64,000 nt of DNA from Microbulbifer sp. VAAF005 (GTDB lineage: Bacteria; Pseudomonadota; Gammaproteobacteria; Pseudomonadales; Cellvibrionaceae): the NCBI RefSeq assembly GCF_030012985.1, contig NZ_CP120233.1:1967001-2031000 (forward strand), read 5' to 3'. Below, piece after piece: positions 21,598 to 30,658 of this stretch (position 1 is the stretch's first letter; each line of letters starts with the position of its first letter). The translations under genes and the position numbers were made by a program. The notes beneath the pieces are model-generated. The model was not told the DNA's origin. It searched no databases and saw only the letters and a program-made list of their open reading frames with translations.

Positions 21598-23626
21598 TTA
21601 ACCATCCTCACTATTAACAGTTAAGTGCTTACTAAACAGTGCTGCAATTAAAGACTCTTGCAGCAGTGGTGGAAGTAACTCTGGTTTTTTCTCTCCTGCA
21701 GGATACCATGCATATACAGGTACAGAGTTCCGCCCTAAATCCTGCAGAGCTTGGGTAATTTCAGGGTTATAACGCGTCCAGTCGGCCCGAATAAGAAGCA
21801 CGTTATTCTTTTTAAATAATGCTTGTACACTTGGGGTATCAAGCACCAGCTTTTTATTTACCTGGCAGGTAATACACCAGGCTGCGGTATAGTCAATAAA
21901 TACAGGGCGCCCATTATCCAAGGCTTCCGTCAAAAGTGCCTTGTCATAACGATGCCAGTCATACGCCATTTCTGCAGGTTGCTCACCACCCTCCATACGG
22001 ATTGCCGGTAGAGATATTAGCAAAATAGCAGCGACACAAATCAGACCCGCTGCTCCCCCTTTTTGGAAAAATTTTTTACTAGCCAGATTGCAAGAGTAAC
22101 AACGAGCAACAGGCTTAAACCGGCCAACCAACCAGAGTCCCCAGCTAGGCGCCCTAAAATCCATAGTAGCCATATCACCGTTGCGTAAAGCGGAAATGCC
22201 AGAAACTGACGCAACTTCTCCATCCATGGACCTGGAGCTGGCAGATGCCTCAGTATTACAGGACTTGCACACATCAAAATAAATGGCGCAGCGAGCCCTA
22301 AACCAAGGCATAAGAAGATGAGTAGAGCCTGAAGTGGAGGAATCACCACCGCTGCTCCCAGAGCTGCTCCCATAAATGGACCGGTACAGGGGGCGGCAAC
22401 AAAGACAGCTAAAACACCGGTGGAAAAGGAGTCACGGCTACTGGAGCTAGCAAGCCCCATTAATCGGTGCCCAAACTCAAAAAAGCCGCTAAAGGATAGG
22501 GCCATCAGCCAGAAGAGCATAATTAACCCAATTACCACAACCGGTGACTGAAGTTGAAAACCCCAGCCAACGGCCAACCCTCCCCAGCGTAGCGCCAATA
22601 AAGCAAGCCCCAAAGCAAGAAAAGTCACCATAATGCCGGCACTATATAGGAAAGATTCACGCAAACGTTCGGCTCGGCGATTACCACCGTTAATCAGTCC
22701 AAATAGCTTTATGGACAGCACCGGGAAAACACAGGGCATCAGATTCAATAGGAGACCGGCAATAAATGCTGACAGAAGTAAAAGCCATATAGAGGTCGCG
22801 CTCTTCTCAATTTCCACTTGGGATAAGAGGGGGCAGAAACTTTCCAGGCCCGGCTCGAGTCTGTAATCACAAAATCGCTACTTTCAATAATCTCGGAACC
22901 TGGCAGACGCTTGAACTTGTAGAGGAGAGTTTCATCTTCGCGCTGAACTTCTGGCTCAGACGCAGAGTACAAGTCACCATTTACGGGGAAAATACTAGGT
23001 ATCTCATCGCTACGATTCCCACTGAGCTGCAAAGTAATATGCTCACTACCTCGTGCTGAAATGGATACTGGTTGCCACGGGCTCTCACTTTCTCCCCCTG
23101 GAAGCCTGTTGGCAAAGTAATTCCTTAACGCCAGATCTGTAGCTGGCCAAGCCGCCTGCTCTGCAACCGGCCGTACAAGGCTCATAGTGGCAAAGCCCGG
23201 TATGCAATCCACTTTACAAACCAACCACTCCAGGTCCGCATGCAGGGTCACCTCTTGCGTGCGCTTATCTGGGAGGAGCTGGAACAGGTAGGCAACATTC
23301 CCGGAGTACCCTAGGTTAGTAAGATGCTCTACCCGGAGGCGCGTTGGGAATGGCCATTCGATCGGCCCTAATAAAGCGCCCTGAGCCTCCATATCAAACC
23401 GGGGAGCCGCCCCTGAATCTCCAGCATTACGCCAATACACATGCCATCCAGGATCTACCTCAAAGTAGAACCCAACCGTCTCTCTCATTCCTTGGCGAAA
23501 TGTATCAGGTGCCAGCCAACGCACCTTGACGTGATCACCAGATGCCGTCTCCTGTGCTACAGGGAGACCCGCAACCAACAGTAACGTAAAACAGCAGATG
23601 TTGATCAGCGTGGTCTTTATTTTCAA
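21598..23626 (-). CDS. DsbD/ScsB-like transmembrane thiol-disulfide reductase, two frameshifts
   Basis: When its three frames are joined this is one protein of about 676 residues. The first part is an N-terminal periplasmic domain with signal peptide and redox pair C137/C141 (V-C-K-V-D-C). A multi-helix membrane core follows, with Cys in N-L-M-P-C-V-F-P-V-L and A-A-P-C-T-G-P-F. The C-terminal thioredoxin domain contains A-W-C-I-T-C. It moves reducing power from cytoplasmic thioredoxin to the periplasm. The first break is repaired by one extra base in the G5 run at 22829-22833 (giving V-S-A-P-L-L-S-Q-V-E). The second is repaired by one extra base in the homopolymer cluster at about 22060-22078 (giving V-K-K-F-F-Q-K-G-G). 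The start is TTG with AAGGAG seven bases upstream. Confidence 0.87.
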
Positions 23627-23722
23627 TGTGATTCTCCTTCTCGCCTAATCAACTGGTACTCCCCCTTTGGGTCAGATACAAGTTACAACATTGGCCTCAC
23701 CCATCACAAAACGAAGTCTCAC

Positions 23723-23728
23723 TATACT
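23723..23728 (+). promoter_or_regulatory. Possible -10 element for the alpha/beta hydrolase gene
   Basis: TATACT lies 32 bases before the ATG at 23761, in the gap between divergent genes. No good -35 hexamer stands at the right distance, so this is only a candidate. Confidence 0.3.
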
Positions 23729-23760
23729 CCGATCATACCTAACCTAAAGAAGCGCCCAGA

Positions 23761-24618
23761 ATGCCTGCCTTGCAGATAAGTGACGGCCGTATCCTTACTT
23801 ATGATGACTATGGTGATCCAAATGGCTGGCCTGTGCTTTTCAATCATGGCTTCTCAGATTCGCGACTAATTCGCAATCCTGATAAGGACCTTACCGCATC
23901 TCTTGGCGTAAGAGTCATCTCTGTAGATCAACCTGGTGTGGGGGGATCATCTCCCCATAGAGGCCGGCGAATGGTTGATTGGGGGGCCGATATCGAAGAA
24001 CTGGTTAATCGTCTAAATATCGAGACATTTTCGGTAGTCGGCCATTCAGGTGGTGCCCCTCATGCACTTTCTATCGCTAACAAACTTCCCCACAGAGTCT
24101 CTAAAATTGCCCTTGCAGCCCCTGTTGCGCCACTGGACTACCCAGGAATGACTGACCTGCTAAAAAACCCGGATATCAGACTTATCGCAAAGATTCATCG
24201 TTGGCAATTTCTTACTCGTTGTCTGTGCCGATTAAGTGCATACCAAGCCAATAGCAATATACAAGATTATATTCAGCTCTTTGCAAAGAAAGACGCCTCT
24301 GATGCCGCACTGTTTATTCGAGACCCGGCTCTTAAGAAAATGTTTGAAGAATCATTCTCTGCTGGAGCAACGCAGCATGGGGAGGGTTTTTTTGAAATGA
24401 TAATGGCGCTTTGGGATTGGGGGTTTGATCCTCGTGAAATCACCACTTCCACCAAAATATTTTATGGTGATGCCGACGATATAATTGATATTAAAATGCC
24501 AGAATATCTCTCAAGTATAATGCCAAATAGCTCAACTCAAAGCTGGCACCAGCTGGGACACTATGCCTTTGTTAACAAGTACTGCTGGGTTGAGTTGCTC
24601 AAGTCAGCTCGCAAGTAA
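23761..24618 (+). CDS. Alpha/beta-fold hydrolase
   Basis: This 285-residue cytoplasmic protein has the nucleophile elbow G-H-S96-G-G and the oxyanion-hole region N-H-G-F near residue 28. The acid is probably in Y-G-D-A-D-D and the base in L-G-H-Y-A-F near the C-terminus. Substrates in this family range from esters to epoxides and haloalkanes, so no specific activity can be assigned. It is transcribed away from the dsbD-like operon and converges on the glycosyltransferase gene with a 31-base gap. Confidence 0.82.
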   Translation: MPALQISDGRILTYDDYGDPNGWPVLFNHGFSDSRLIRNPDKDLTASLGVRVISVDQPGVGGSSPHRGRRMVDWGADIEELVNRLNIETFSVVGHSGGAPHALSIANKLPHRVSKIALAAPVAPLDYPGMTDLLKNPDIRLIAKIHRWQFLTRCLCRLSAYQANSNIQDYIQLFAKKDASDAALFIRDPALKKMFEESFSAGATQHGEGFFEMIMALWDWGFDPREITTSTKIFYGDADDIIDIKMPEYLSSIMPNSSTQSWHQLGHYAFVNKYCWVELLKSARK

Positions 24619-24649
24619 GCCTTGCGAACTTTACGAGCAACGCTTTTAT

Positions 24650-25678
24650 CTAGCCATCAACAGGCAAAGCCTCTACTGCACTTACCGGAACCAGGCTTGA
24701 AATAAAATCCTCAGTGGCCACATCCCAGGAATAGGTCCTGGCATGAGTAACACAGTCCGATCGGTCCAATAATAGTGCCTTTTCTATGGCCACTTGCAGA
24801 TTGCTATCCAACGCTCCAACGGGGGCATCACCAATGATATCTTTCGGACCTGTCACAGGGTAGGCGGCAACGGGCAAACCACAGGCTAAAGACTCAAGAT
24901 TAACCAGACCAAAAGTGTCAGTTACCGAAGGAAATACAAAAACATCTGCAGCGCTGTAGCATTCAGTTAAGTCCTTACCCTCTTTAATTCCCAGATATAC
25001 CGCCTGTGGAAACTTCCTCTTTAATTCATTGAGTTGAGGACCATCCCCCACGATAACTTTTGTTCCCGGTAACTCAAGAGATAAAAACTTATCCAGCGAT
25101 TTTTCCACTGCAACACGCCCTACATTGAGCATGATAGGTCGAGTTAGGCCCTCAAAAAGTTTTGTCTCAACCGGGTGGAATTTTTCTAACTCTACGCCTC
25201 TTCGCCAGCGGGTGACACGGGCAATCCCCAAGGTTCGAGCTTCCGCTGCCATACCATCTGTAGTCACCATTGTTTGTGCTGCGGAATTATGAAAGCGACG
25301 AAGGAGACCGTGTAACCACTTCAGTGGAACTTTATAGCGAATCGATACATATTCAGAGAGACGGGACAGCCAAGATGTCGTAAAACGCAAATTATTCCGC
25401 TTGCAGTAGCCACGAACAGCCCACCCCACAGGACCTTCACTCATAATGTGAATAGCGTCCGGTGAAAAATCCTCAATAATTCGGGCAGCTTTCACACCAG
25501 GAAATACTGCAATTTTCACTTCTTTATAGCCCGGCCAGGGGAAATTAGTAAAATCAGTAGCAGAAACAATTTTTACTTGGTGCCCCCTTGCTATGAGTTC
25601 TTTCTCAGTTTTTTCCAGTACTCTGGAAACACCATTTAGTTGCTCCGGATATGTATCCGTAGCAATCAAAATCTTCAT
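24650..25678 (-). CDS. GT4-family glycosyltransferase, candidate SQDG synthase (SqdX/SQD2-like)
   Basis: This protein of about 342 residues has the GT-B fold of the GT4 family. The N-terminus reads I-L-I-A-T-D-T-Y-P-E-Q-L-N-G-V-S-R; the donor-binding half has V-G-R-V-A-V-E-K-S-L-D and the D-T-F-G-L-V-N-L-E motif. The phrases R-R-G-V-E-L-E-K-F and V-G-D-G-P-Q are shared with SqdX/SQD2 and with mannosyltransferases. The gene lies 92 bases after a UDP-sulfoquinovose-synthase-like gene on the same strand, which favours transfer of sulfoquinovose to diacylglycerol (inference). The ATG at 25678 is preferred over a GTG three codons upstream because GAAGAG sits eight bases before it. Confidence 0.72.
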   Translation of the reverse strand: MKILIATDTYPEQLNGVSRVLEKTEKELIARGHQVKIVSATDFTNFPWPGYKEVKIAVFPGVKAARIIEDFSPDAIHIMSEGPVGWAVRGYCKRNNLRFTTSWLSRLSEYVSIRYKVPLKWLHGLLRRFHNSAAQTMVTTDGMAAEARTLGIARVTRWRRGVELEKFHPVETKLFEGLTRPIMLNVGRVAVEKSLDKFLSLELPGTKVIVGDGPQLNELKRKFPQAVYLGIKEGKDLTECYSAADVFVFPSVTDTFGLVNLESLACGLPVAAYPVTGPKDIIGDAPVGALDSNLQVAIEKALLLDRSDCVTHARTYSWDVATEDFISSLVPVSAVEALPVDG

Positions 25679-25770
25679 ATTTTGCACTCTTCAGCTATAG
25701 ACATTAAACCTCACCTTCCACAGGCAGCCTTGATTTCATATAAAACCAGGACCATTGAAGTATAAAAAAA

Positions 25771-26928
25771 TCACCACTTCGACACACAAGGGATTTTAGC
25801 TTGGTCACATCGATGTGAATATTTTTTGGCAATACCCTCAACTTCAGTGAGAAGATTATCATTCAGAGTTATAGGCTTGAGCCCCATCTCGATAAGCTGA
25901 TCATTATTTACCAACAAATCATTTTCTGCTGACTCTTTTCTGGGGTTGTCCAAGTAGGCAATTCCCACCCCTGTCTTGTTGGAGATTAAATTTGCTAGAT
26001 CCCTGATACGATGCGTCTCTGTCATTTGATTCAGAATTTTGACTCTATCGCCTATCTCTGGAGGATTTTCAATAGCTAACTGAATACATTGACAGGTATC
26101 CTGAATATGAATAAATGCCCGCTTCTGGCCGCCAGTGCCATGAACGGTAAGTGGGTAATTAATCGCCGCTTGCATCAGGAATCGATTGAGGACTGTTCCA
26201 TAATCACCATCATAATCAAATCGATTAATCAGAGATTCATCCCTCTGTGTTTGTCGGGTCTGGGTACCCCAAACGATCCCTTGGTGTAAATCAGTGACAC
26301 GTACCTGATCGTTCTTGTTATAGAAGGAAAATAACAATTGATCCTGAGCCTTTGTCATATGATAGATAGAACCTGGATTACTAGGGTAAAGAATCTCCTG
26401 TTCATTCAAATACCCTTCAGTCTCTACCTGGATTTTTAAATATCCTTCGGGAATAGTGAGACCAGCTGTTCCATACCCGTATACACCCATAGTACCCAAG
26501 TGAATCAAATGTATATCCAATCCGCTTTCTACTATAGCCGCCAGGACATCATTGGTAGCATTCAAGTTATTATCAAGTGTATAACGTCTATGCCGGACAG
26601 ATTTCATCGAATAGGGTGCGGCACGCTGTTCAGCAAAATGTACAATCGCGTCTGGTTTTTCCTCTTTTAAGAGAGTGACCAATCGCTCAAAATCCTGTCC
26701 GAGGTTAATATAAATATGCCTGATGGACATACCGGAAACTTCACGCCATACACGAAGCCGCTCAGACAGGTGCCTGATTGGTGTCAATGAATCAACTTCA
26801 AGCTCAATATCAATTTTTCGCCGTGATAAGTTATCAACAATAATAACTTCATAACCCACCTCTGAAAGGTGGAGAGATGTAGGCCAACCACAAAATCCAT
26901 CACCTCCCAAAATCAATACTTTCCTCAC
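25771..26928 (-). CDS. sqdB: UDP-sulfoquinovose synthase-like NAD-dependent sugar epimerase (SqdB/SQD1-like)
   Basis: This 385-residue short-chain dehydrogenase/epimerase looks much closer to plant SQD1 and bacterial SqdB than to generic GalE-type enzymes. The NAD site is G-G-D-G-F-C-G-W (residues 8-15), the catalytic residues are T146 (L-G-T-M-G-V-Y-G) and Y189-x3-K193. The SQD1-like stretches H-F-A-E-Q-R-A-A-P-Y-S-M and F-G/Y-G-T-V-L-N-R-F are present. SQD1 makes UDP-sulfoquinovose from UDP-glucose and sulfite. The start is GTG behind a G-rich ribosome binding site. Together with the glycosyltransferase downstream it suggests sulfolipid or sulfoglycan synthesis. A non-sulfonating epimerase remains possible. 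Confidence 0.75.
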   Translation of the reverse strand: MRKVLILGGDGFCGWPTSLHLSEVGYEVIIVDNLSRRKIDIELEVDSLTPIRHLSERLRVWREVSGMSIRHIYINLGQDFERLVTLLKEEKPDAIVHFAEQRAAPYSMKSVRHRRYTLDNNLNATNDVLAAIVESGLDIHLIHLGTMGVYGYGTAGLTIPEGYLKIQVETEGYLNEQEILYPSNPGSIYHMTKAQDQLLFSFYNKNDQVRVTDLHQGIVWGTQTRQTQRDESLINRFDYDGDYGTVLNRFLMQAAINYPLTVHGTGGQKRAFIHIQDTCQCIQLAIENPPEIGDRVKILNQMTETHRIRDLANLISNKTGVGIAYLDNPRKESAENDLLVNNDQLIEMGLKPITLNDNLLTEVEGIAKKYSHRCDQAKIPCVSKW

Positions 26929-27071
26929 CCTACCCCCTAAAAACTCTTAGGAATTTATACAATTCGAATACACTAATATTTTTATCAGCTTCGAATTAAC
27001 CTACCTCATTCAAAAGTACCAGCCACAGTTAAACGAAGCCATACGGGCAAATTTATTCGATTTTTTGTGAC

Positions 27072-27085
27072 ATTGTCGTGACAAT
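27072..27085. promoter_or_regulatory. Palindromic operator-like site upstream of sqdB-like gene
   Basis: ATTGTC and GACAAT arms are separated by GT, a near-perfect 14-base palindrome about 145 bases upstream of the minus-strand GTG start. Its size fits a dimeric helix-turn-helix regulator site; no regulator can be named. Confidence 0.35.
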
Positions 27086-28038
27086 CCATATCACTATCCA
27101 TGTTCCTTGTACGCCACAATGAGAAAAAACGAACCACTCGTTAAAAATATCTCTCAGCAGCTTTGTAGTTGATAGTAAGTTGGGGGCTTCCTCGCCTACA
27201 GGCGCAATGATAGAACTATCTCATTGTTTCTATATTGAAATATATGGCGACAAAGATCTTTATCGCGCCATTCAAAAGAATAGTGCGCCAATTTTACTTT
27301 AAGCCTAAATACATTGAGCACTCGAACGGAAACACCATTGTTTTAGACCGATCACTCTATCCCTCTACTAGAAAGGAAAATACGCCAATAATGTTTTCAA
27401 TAAAGCTAAACTTTTTTGACAGTTATACGGTTCACATTAGTCGCCCCCCCAAAGCACCTTTCTGTAAGTAAGAGAGCGATCAAATACCCTTCATCTCTGT
27501 ATCTACGCTCACAAGCGCATGCTGAAATTTGATCTGGTATAACGAACTGGCACGCACCGAAGGTAAGAAGTGTTTCCATAAACCCTATCTACAAAGGTGA
27601 TATTAAATTCCACAAACAGATAAGTTATTAGCCTCCAAACCATGTGTCACCTGAAGACAATACGAATTCACAATTGGGGAATTCACTCTCAATCGAAAAT
27701 AATTATAAGTTTTTCAAAATATCCATTGCCTTCAGTAACGTTAATAACCAGCACTTTTTCCTAAATCTAATGTCACAACCACCAGGAATAGGGACTTTCC
27801 GTGAAGTAGGAAAGCCTGTCACCGAAAGGCAAATATGCAAATACCTACCCTTTCAAAGGAACTTATTTATCACAAACGGCAACTAAAAAAGCCGAAAAAC
27901 AAAAACATAGCCGCGTACTAGCGCGGTAGGTTATGGGCAAAATCGACACAATCGGGATCGCATTTTAGATCTTTAGGTCAGTTAATCTGAGCTTTAAAAT
28001 CTGCTATCGCAATACTGTATCTCCCGTGGTCTTGACGC

Positions 28039-28054
28039 CTGCCATAAGTGGCAG
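28039..28054. repeat. Inverted repeat upstream of the di-heme gene
   Basis: CTGCCA and TGGCAG flank a four-base spacer about 250 bases before the start of the di-heme gene, with TTGACG immediately upstream. It may be an operator or a leader hairpin. Confidence 0.3.
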
Positions 28055-28300
28055 AACAGGCACAGTTCTACCTATAAGAAGCTTGCAAGGATGCTGTTAA
28101 ACCTTCACTGGATGCACTTTGCGAGATAAAAATGTTATTACCAAAATCTCTATCAATTTTTCCTCGTAGCACAACTGATAATAAGTTTTTTGGGGAATCG
28201 TGCTTAAAAGAAAAGTGGTCGAGTGTCTCCGCATCGAGTGCATTTTCGTAGAAGAACTCACCTTACGTCCGCTCAATATCAGTACCCGGAGATATAGCTG

Positions 28301-29929
28301 ATGATACTTAAAAAACACCTATTGCCTCTCGCTATGGCAATATCGGCTTTAACATTTAATGCCACTCCAGCGCTTGCCGACTTTGGTTCCAAGCACGATA
28401 AAAACCGAGTTCCCAAGCACGCAAGAAAAAACCAAAGACAGCAAAGGACCACTCCCTTCGATTTTAGTGAAGTCTTCGATACCGTACAGATATTGCATGC
28501 TGGGGCAATTGAAATTCACCTGGGTGGGCATTTAGAGCAATCTGATCTCGAATCCATGGATACCTTGGAAGCCTATGTTCATGCTTTTGAGGAGGGCGAT
28601 GAATTATTCGAGATGAATTACAACGCTCTCGACGGGGTCGGCGTAAATGTGGGCAACGGCAAACGATTCACCAGTTTTCCTCGACCCGACCTGAAAGGGC
28701 CAAATGCATGGGCTAACGTCCTACCCCATCGAACGACAGGCCCCAATGGTGATTCCTGTATCAGTTGTCACAACGTACCCGTAGCCGATGGCGGTGGCGG
28801 CGTTAATGACAATGTGATTCGGATGGACCCCGAGCGCCAACAAAAAGGCTTTATCGAACGTCAGTCACCCCATCTGTTCGGTATGGGGGCTGTACAATTG
28901 GTAGCAGAAGAAATGACTGCCGAACTGCATACCCAACGGGATGAAGCTATCAGTGAGAGCTGCGCCTCCGGTACAGATACCACTGTCACACTCACTGCAA
29001 AAGGCGTTAGCTTTGGTGAGATCTCCGTATCCTGTGATGAGGTTAATTACGATAACGTTGAGGGTCTCGATACTGATCTGGTAGTCAGGCCTTTTGAGTG
29101 GAAAGGCCTGACGGGATTTGTTCGTGCATTCGTTCGGGGAGCAGCACATCAGGAGCTTGGTATGCAGGCGACTGAATTGGTCGGTGATGCAGATAGTGAC
29201 TTTGATTCGATCACTAACGAGCTCAGTGTTGGTGACATCACCGCGTTAACTATCTACAACGCAGCACAACCCCGTCCGGTGACAAAAATCGAGCTTAACA
29301 GCGTGATTGATTCACTAACAGAAGAAGAGCAGGAAACTTACGGCCTGCCCCTAAGTGATGAAGAAATCACCAGTATCGAAAATGGCGAAGAACTGTTTAG
29401 CTCTATTGGCTGCGCCTCATGCCATTCTCCCGAGATGGAAGTTTCATCACCGGTATTCTATGAACCTTCTCTGCACGCCAACTACCGCGATGAGACTTAT
29501 CCCGCAGGCGATATAGCCGGCCTACCCACTCAGTCCCTGCAGTTCAACTTACTTACAGAGATCATGGATAATCCTCAGGAGCTTCCTTCTGGACAAACGC
29601 TGGGGCAATTTGAGGAATCGGAAAATGGCGGGGCTATAGTCCGCCTATATGGTGACCTTAAGCGTCACGATATGGGAACAGCCATGGCCGAGGAAATTGA
29701 TGAGGGCAATGTGGGAGCCTCAGTATTCCTTACAGAAAACCTATGGGGCGTTGGCTCTACACCACCTTATTTACACGATGGACGCGCCACCACTATAACT
29801 GAGGCGATTGTCTATCACGGTGGTGAAGCTGAATCCAGCAAGGAACAGTTTGATGCCCTGAGTGACACTGAAAAGGCAGACCTGGTCAACTTCCTGGATA
29901 ACCTGGTGCTCTATCTCGCGGAAGAATAA
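28301..29929 (+). CDS. Di-heme cytochrome c oxidoreductase (DHOR/DUF1111-like)
   Basis: This 542-residue periplasmic protein has a signal peptide cleaved after about residue 26 (P-A-L-A). Two c-type heme attachment motifs are seen: C153-I-S-C156-H157 and C371-A-S-C374-H375. The C-terminal block E-N-L-W-G-V-G-S-T-P-P-Y-L-H-D-G-R-A followed by H-G-G-E-A is characteristic of the di-heme oxidoreductase family, often called putative thiol oxidoreductases or peroxidase-like proteins. The physiological substrate is unknown. Just after the signal peptide there is a very basic stretch rich in Lys, Arg and Gln. GGAGA about ten bases before the ATG is the ribosome binding site, and a strong hairpin ends the unit. 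Confidence 0.87.
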   Translation: MILKKHLLPLAMAISALTFNATPALADFGSKHDKNRVPKHARKNQRQQRTTPFDFSEVFDTVQILHAGAIEIHLGGHLEQSDLESMDTLEAYVHAFEEGDELFEMNYNALDGVGVNVGNGKRFTSFPRPDLKGPNAWANVLPHRTTGPNGDSCISCHNVPVADGGGGVNDNVIRMDPERQQKGFIERQSPHLFGMGAVQLVAEEMTAELHTQRDEAISESCASGTDTTVTLTAKGVSFGEISVSCDEVNYDNVEGLDTDLVVRPFEWKGLTGFVRAFVRGAAHQELGMQATELVGDADSDFDSITNELSVGDITALTIYNAAQPRPVTKIELNSVIDSLTEEEQETYGLPLSDEEITSIENGEELFSSIGCASCHSPEMEVSSPVFYEPSLHANYRDETYPAGDIAGLPTQSLQFNLLTEIMDNPQELPSGQTLGQFEESENGGAIVRLYGDLKRHDMGTAMAEEIDEGNVGASVFLTENLWGVGSTPPYLHDGRATTITEAIVYHGGEAESSKEQFDALSDTEKADLVNFLDNLVLYLAEE

Positions 29930-29956
29930 ACGGAAGACTAACTCTATAAACCTGAA

Positions 29957-29982
29957 GCGGGGCGGCCACAGGCTCGCCCCGC
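29957..29982. terminator. Strong GC hairpin between convergent genes
   Basis: The eight-base arms GCGGGGCG (29957-29964) and CGCCCCGC (29975-29982) enclose a ten-base loop, with CTCTCTTTA following on the plus strand. It probably terminates the di-heme transcript, and because of its symmetry it may also block read-through from the GFA-family gene on the minus strand. Confidence 0.7.
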
Positions 29983-29999
29983 CTCTCTTTATCCCCTCC

Positions 30000-30485
30000 C
30001 TAATCGGGAACATTTCGCTGGTGCCATTCAGCCAGGGTCTCCTCTGGGTAGCTTCCAAATATTTCGTCCCCTTCCCGGATATCTGGCTGCACCCAACCCG
30101 GAGCATAATCCAGCATCATATGGCTACGGACCGGCGGTACCGGCAACTCAGAATCAATCGCAGAAGCGAAAGGGTGTACCAGTTCTGGCCAGCGCGGGTC
30201 CCAAAGCCATAACGCACTGCCACACTTTGAACAAAAATGTCGCCGTGCCGGACTCTTCCCACTATTTTCCCGACTTTGTATCCCAATTTCAGCCTGATAA
30301 ACACTTAAATAATCCTCGCCCTCCACTTTCAGGGTTTGGAAATCTGCCCCCAGGTTAATAGCAAAGCCCCCTCCTCCAGCAGTTTTTCTGCATATTGAGC
30401 AGTAACAACGGTTGAAGGGATAAGGTTGCCCGGAGTTCAAACTGAACTTAACCGATTGGCAGTGGCAAGATCCTTTGAGTTTCAC
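30000..30485 (-). CDS. GFA-family (CENP-V fold) zinc protein
   Basis: This 161-residue protein of the glutathione-dependent formaldehyde-activating (GFA) fold has the expected zinc ligands: C7 and C9 (S-C-H-C-Q), C27, C29 and C32 (C-Y-C-S-I-C-R-K), and C85 and C88 (F-C-S-K-C-G-S-A-L-W). Some members were described as S-hydroxymethylglutathione synthases, but for most the activity is unproven, so I make no functional claim. The start is GTG behind GGGGGA. It is divergent from the methyltransferase gene. Confidence 0.85.
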   Translation of the reverse strand: MKLKGSCHCQSVKFSLNSGQPYPFNRCYCSICRKTAGGGGFAINLGADFQTLKVEGEDYLSVYQAEIGIQSRENSGKSPARRHFCSKCGSALWLWDPRWPELVHPFASAIDSELPVPPVRSHMMLDYAPGWVQPDIREGDEIFGSYPEETLAEWHQRNVPD

Positions 30486-30658
30486 AGTATTCCCCCAGAC
30501 TTTTACCTTTCGTTCCGCAGGTGGTCAGAATGACGGTTTTACAAACCGCACAGATTCCTGTGCCATTTTTGTCGATGGCTGAAATTGCTACACAAATCAT
30601 AAGTGTATCCGGGCTAAACTGATTCACCATCCACAATGAGACTCAGGGCGTCACACCA

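Larger units (their letters stand above)
26929..28300. other. 1.37-kb stretch without a convincing gene
   Basis: The longest open frames (about 80 codons at 27235-27471 and 27644-27886) lack ribosome binding sites, recognisable domains and normal amino-acid composition. I see short inverted repeats at 27072-27085, 27911-27926 and 28039-28054. The stretch separates the minus-strand sqdB-like gene from the plus-strand di-heme gene, so it must contain both promoters. It may also hold decayed genes or an untranslated RNA. Confidence 0.55.

Noticed and set aside
27235..27886. Two plus-strand frames of about 80 codons in the gap before the di-heme gene
   Set aside because: No ribosome binding site, no domain, and amino-acid composition typical of random AT-rich DNA.
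28097..28318. Minus-strand frame of 73 codons overlapping the di-heme gene start
   Set aside because: It overlaps the leader and ribosome binding site of a confident gene and resembles no protein.
29957..29982. GC-rich palindrome as an attachment site or REP element
   Set aside because: It occurs once, between two converging gene ends, which is best explained as a terminator.
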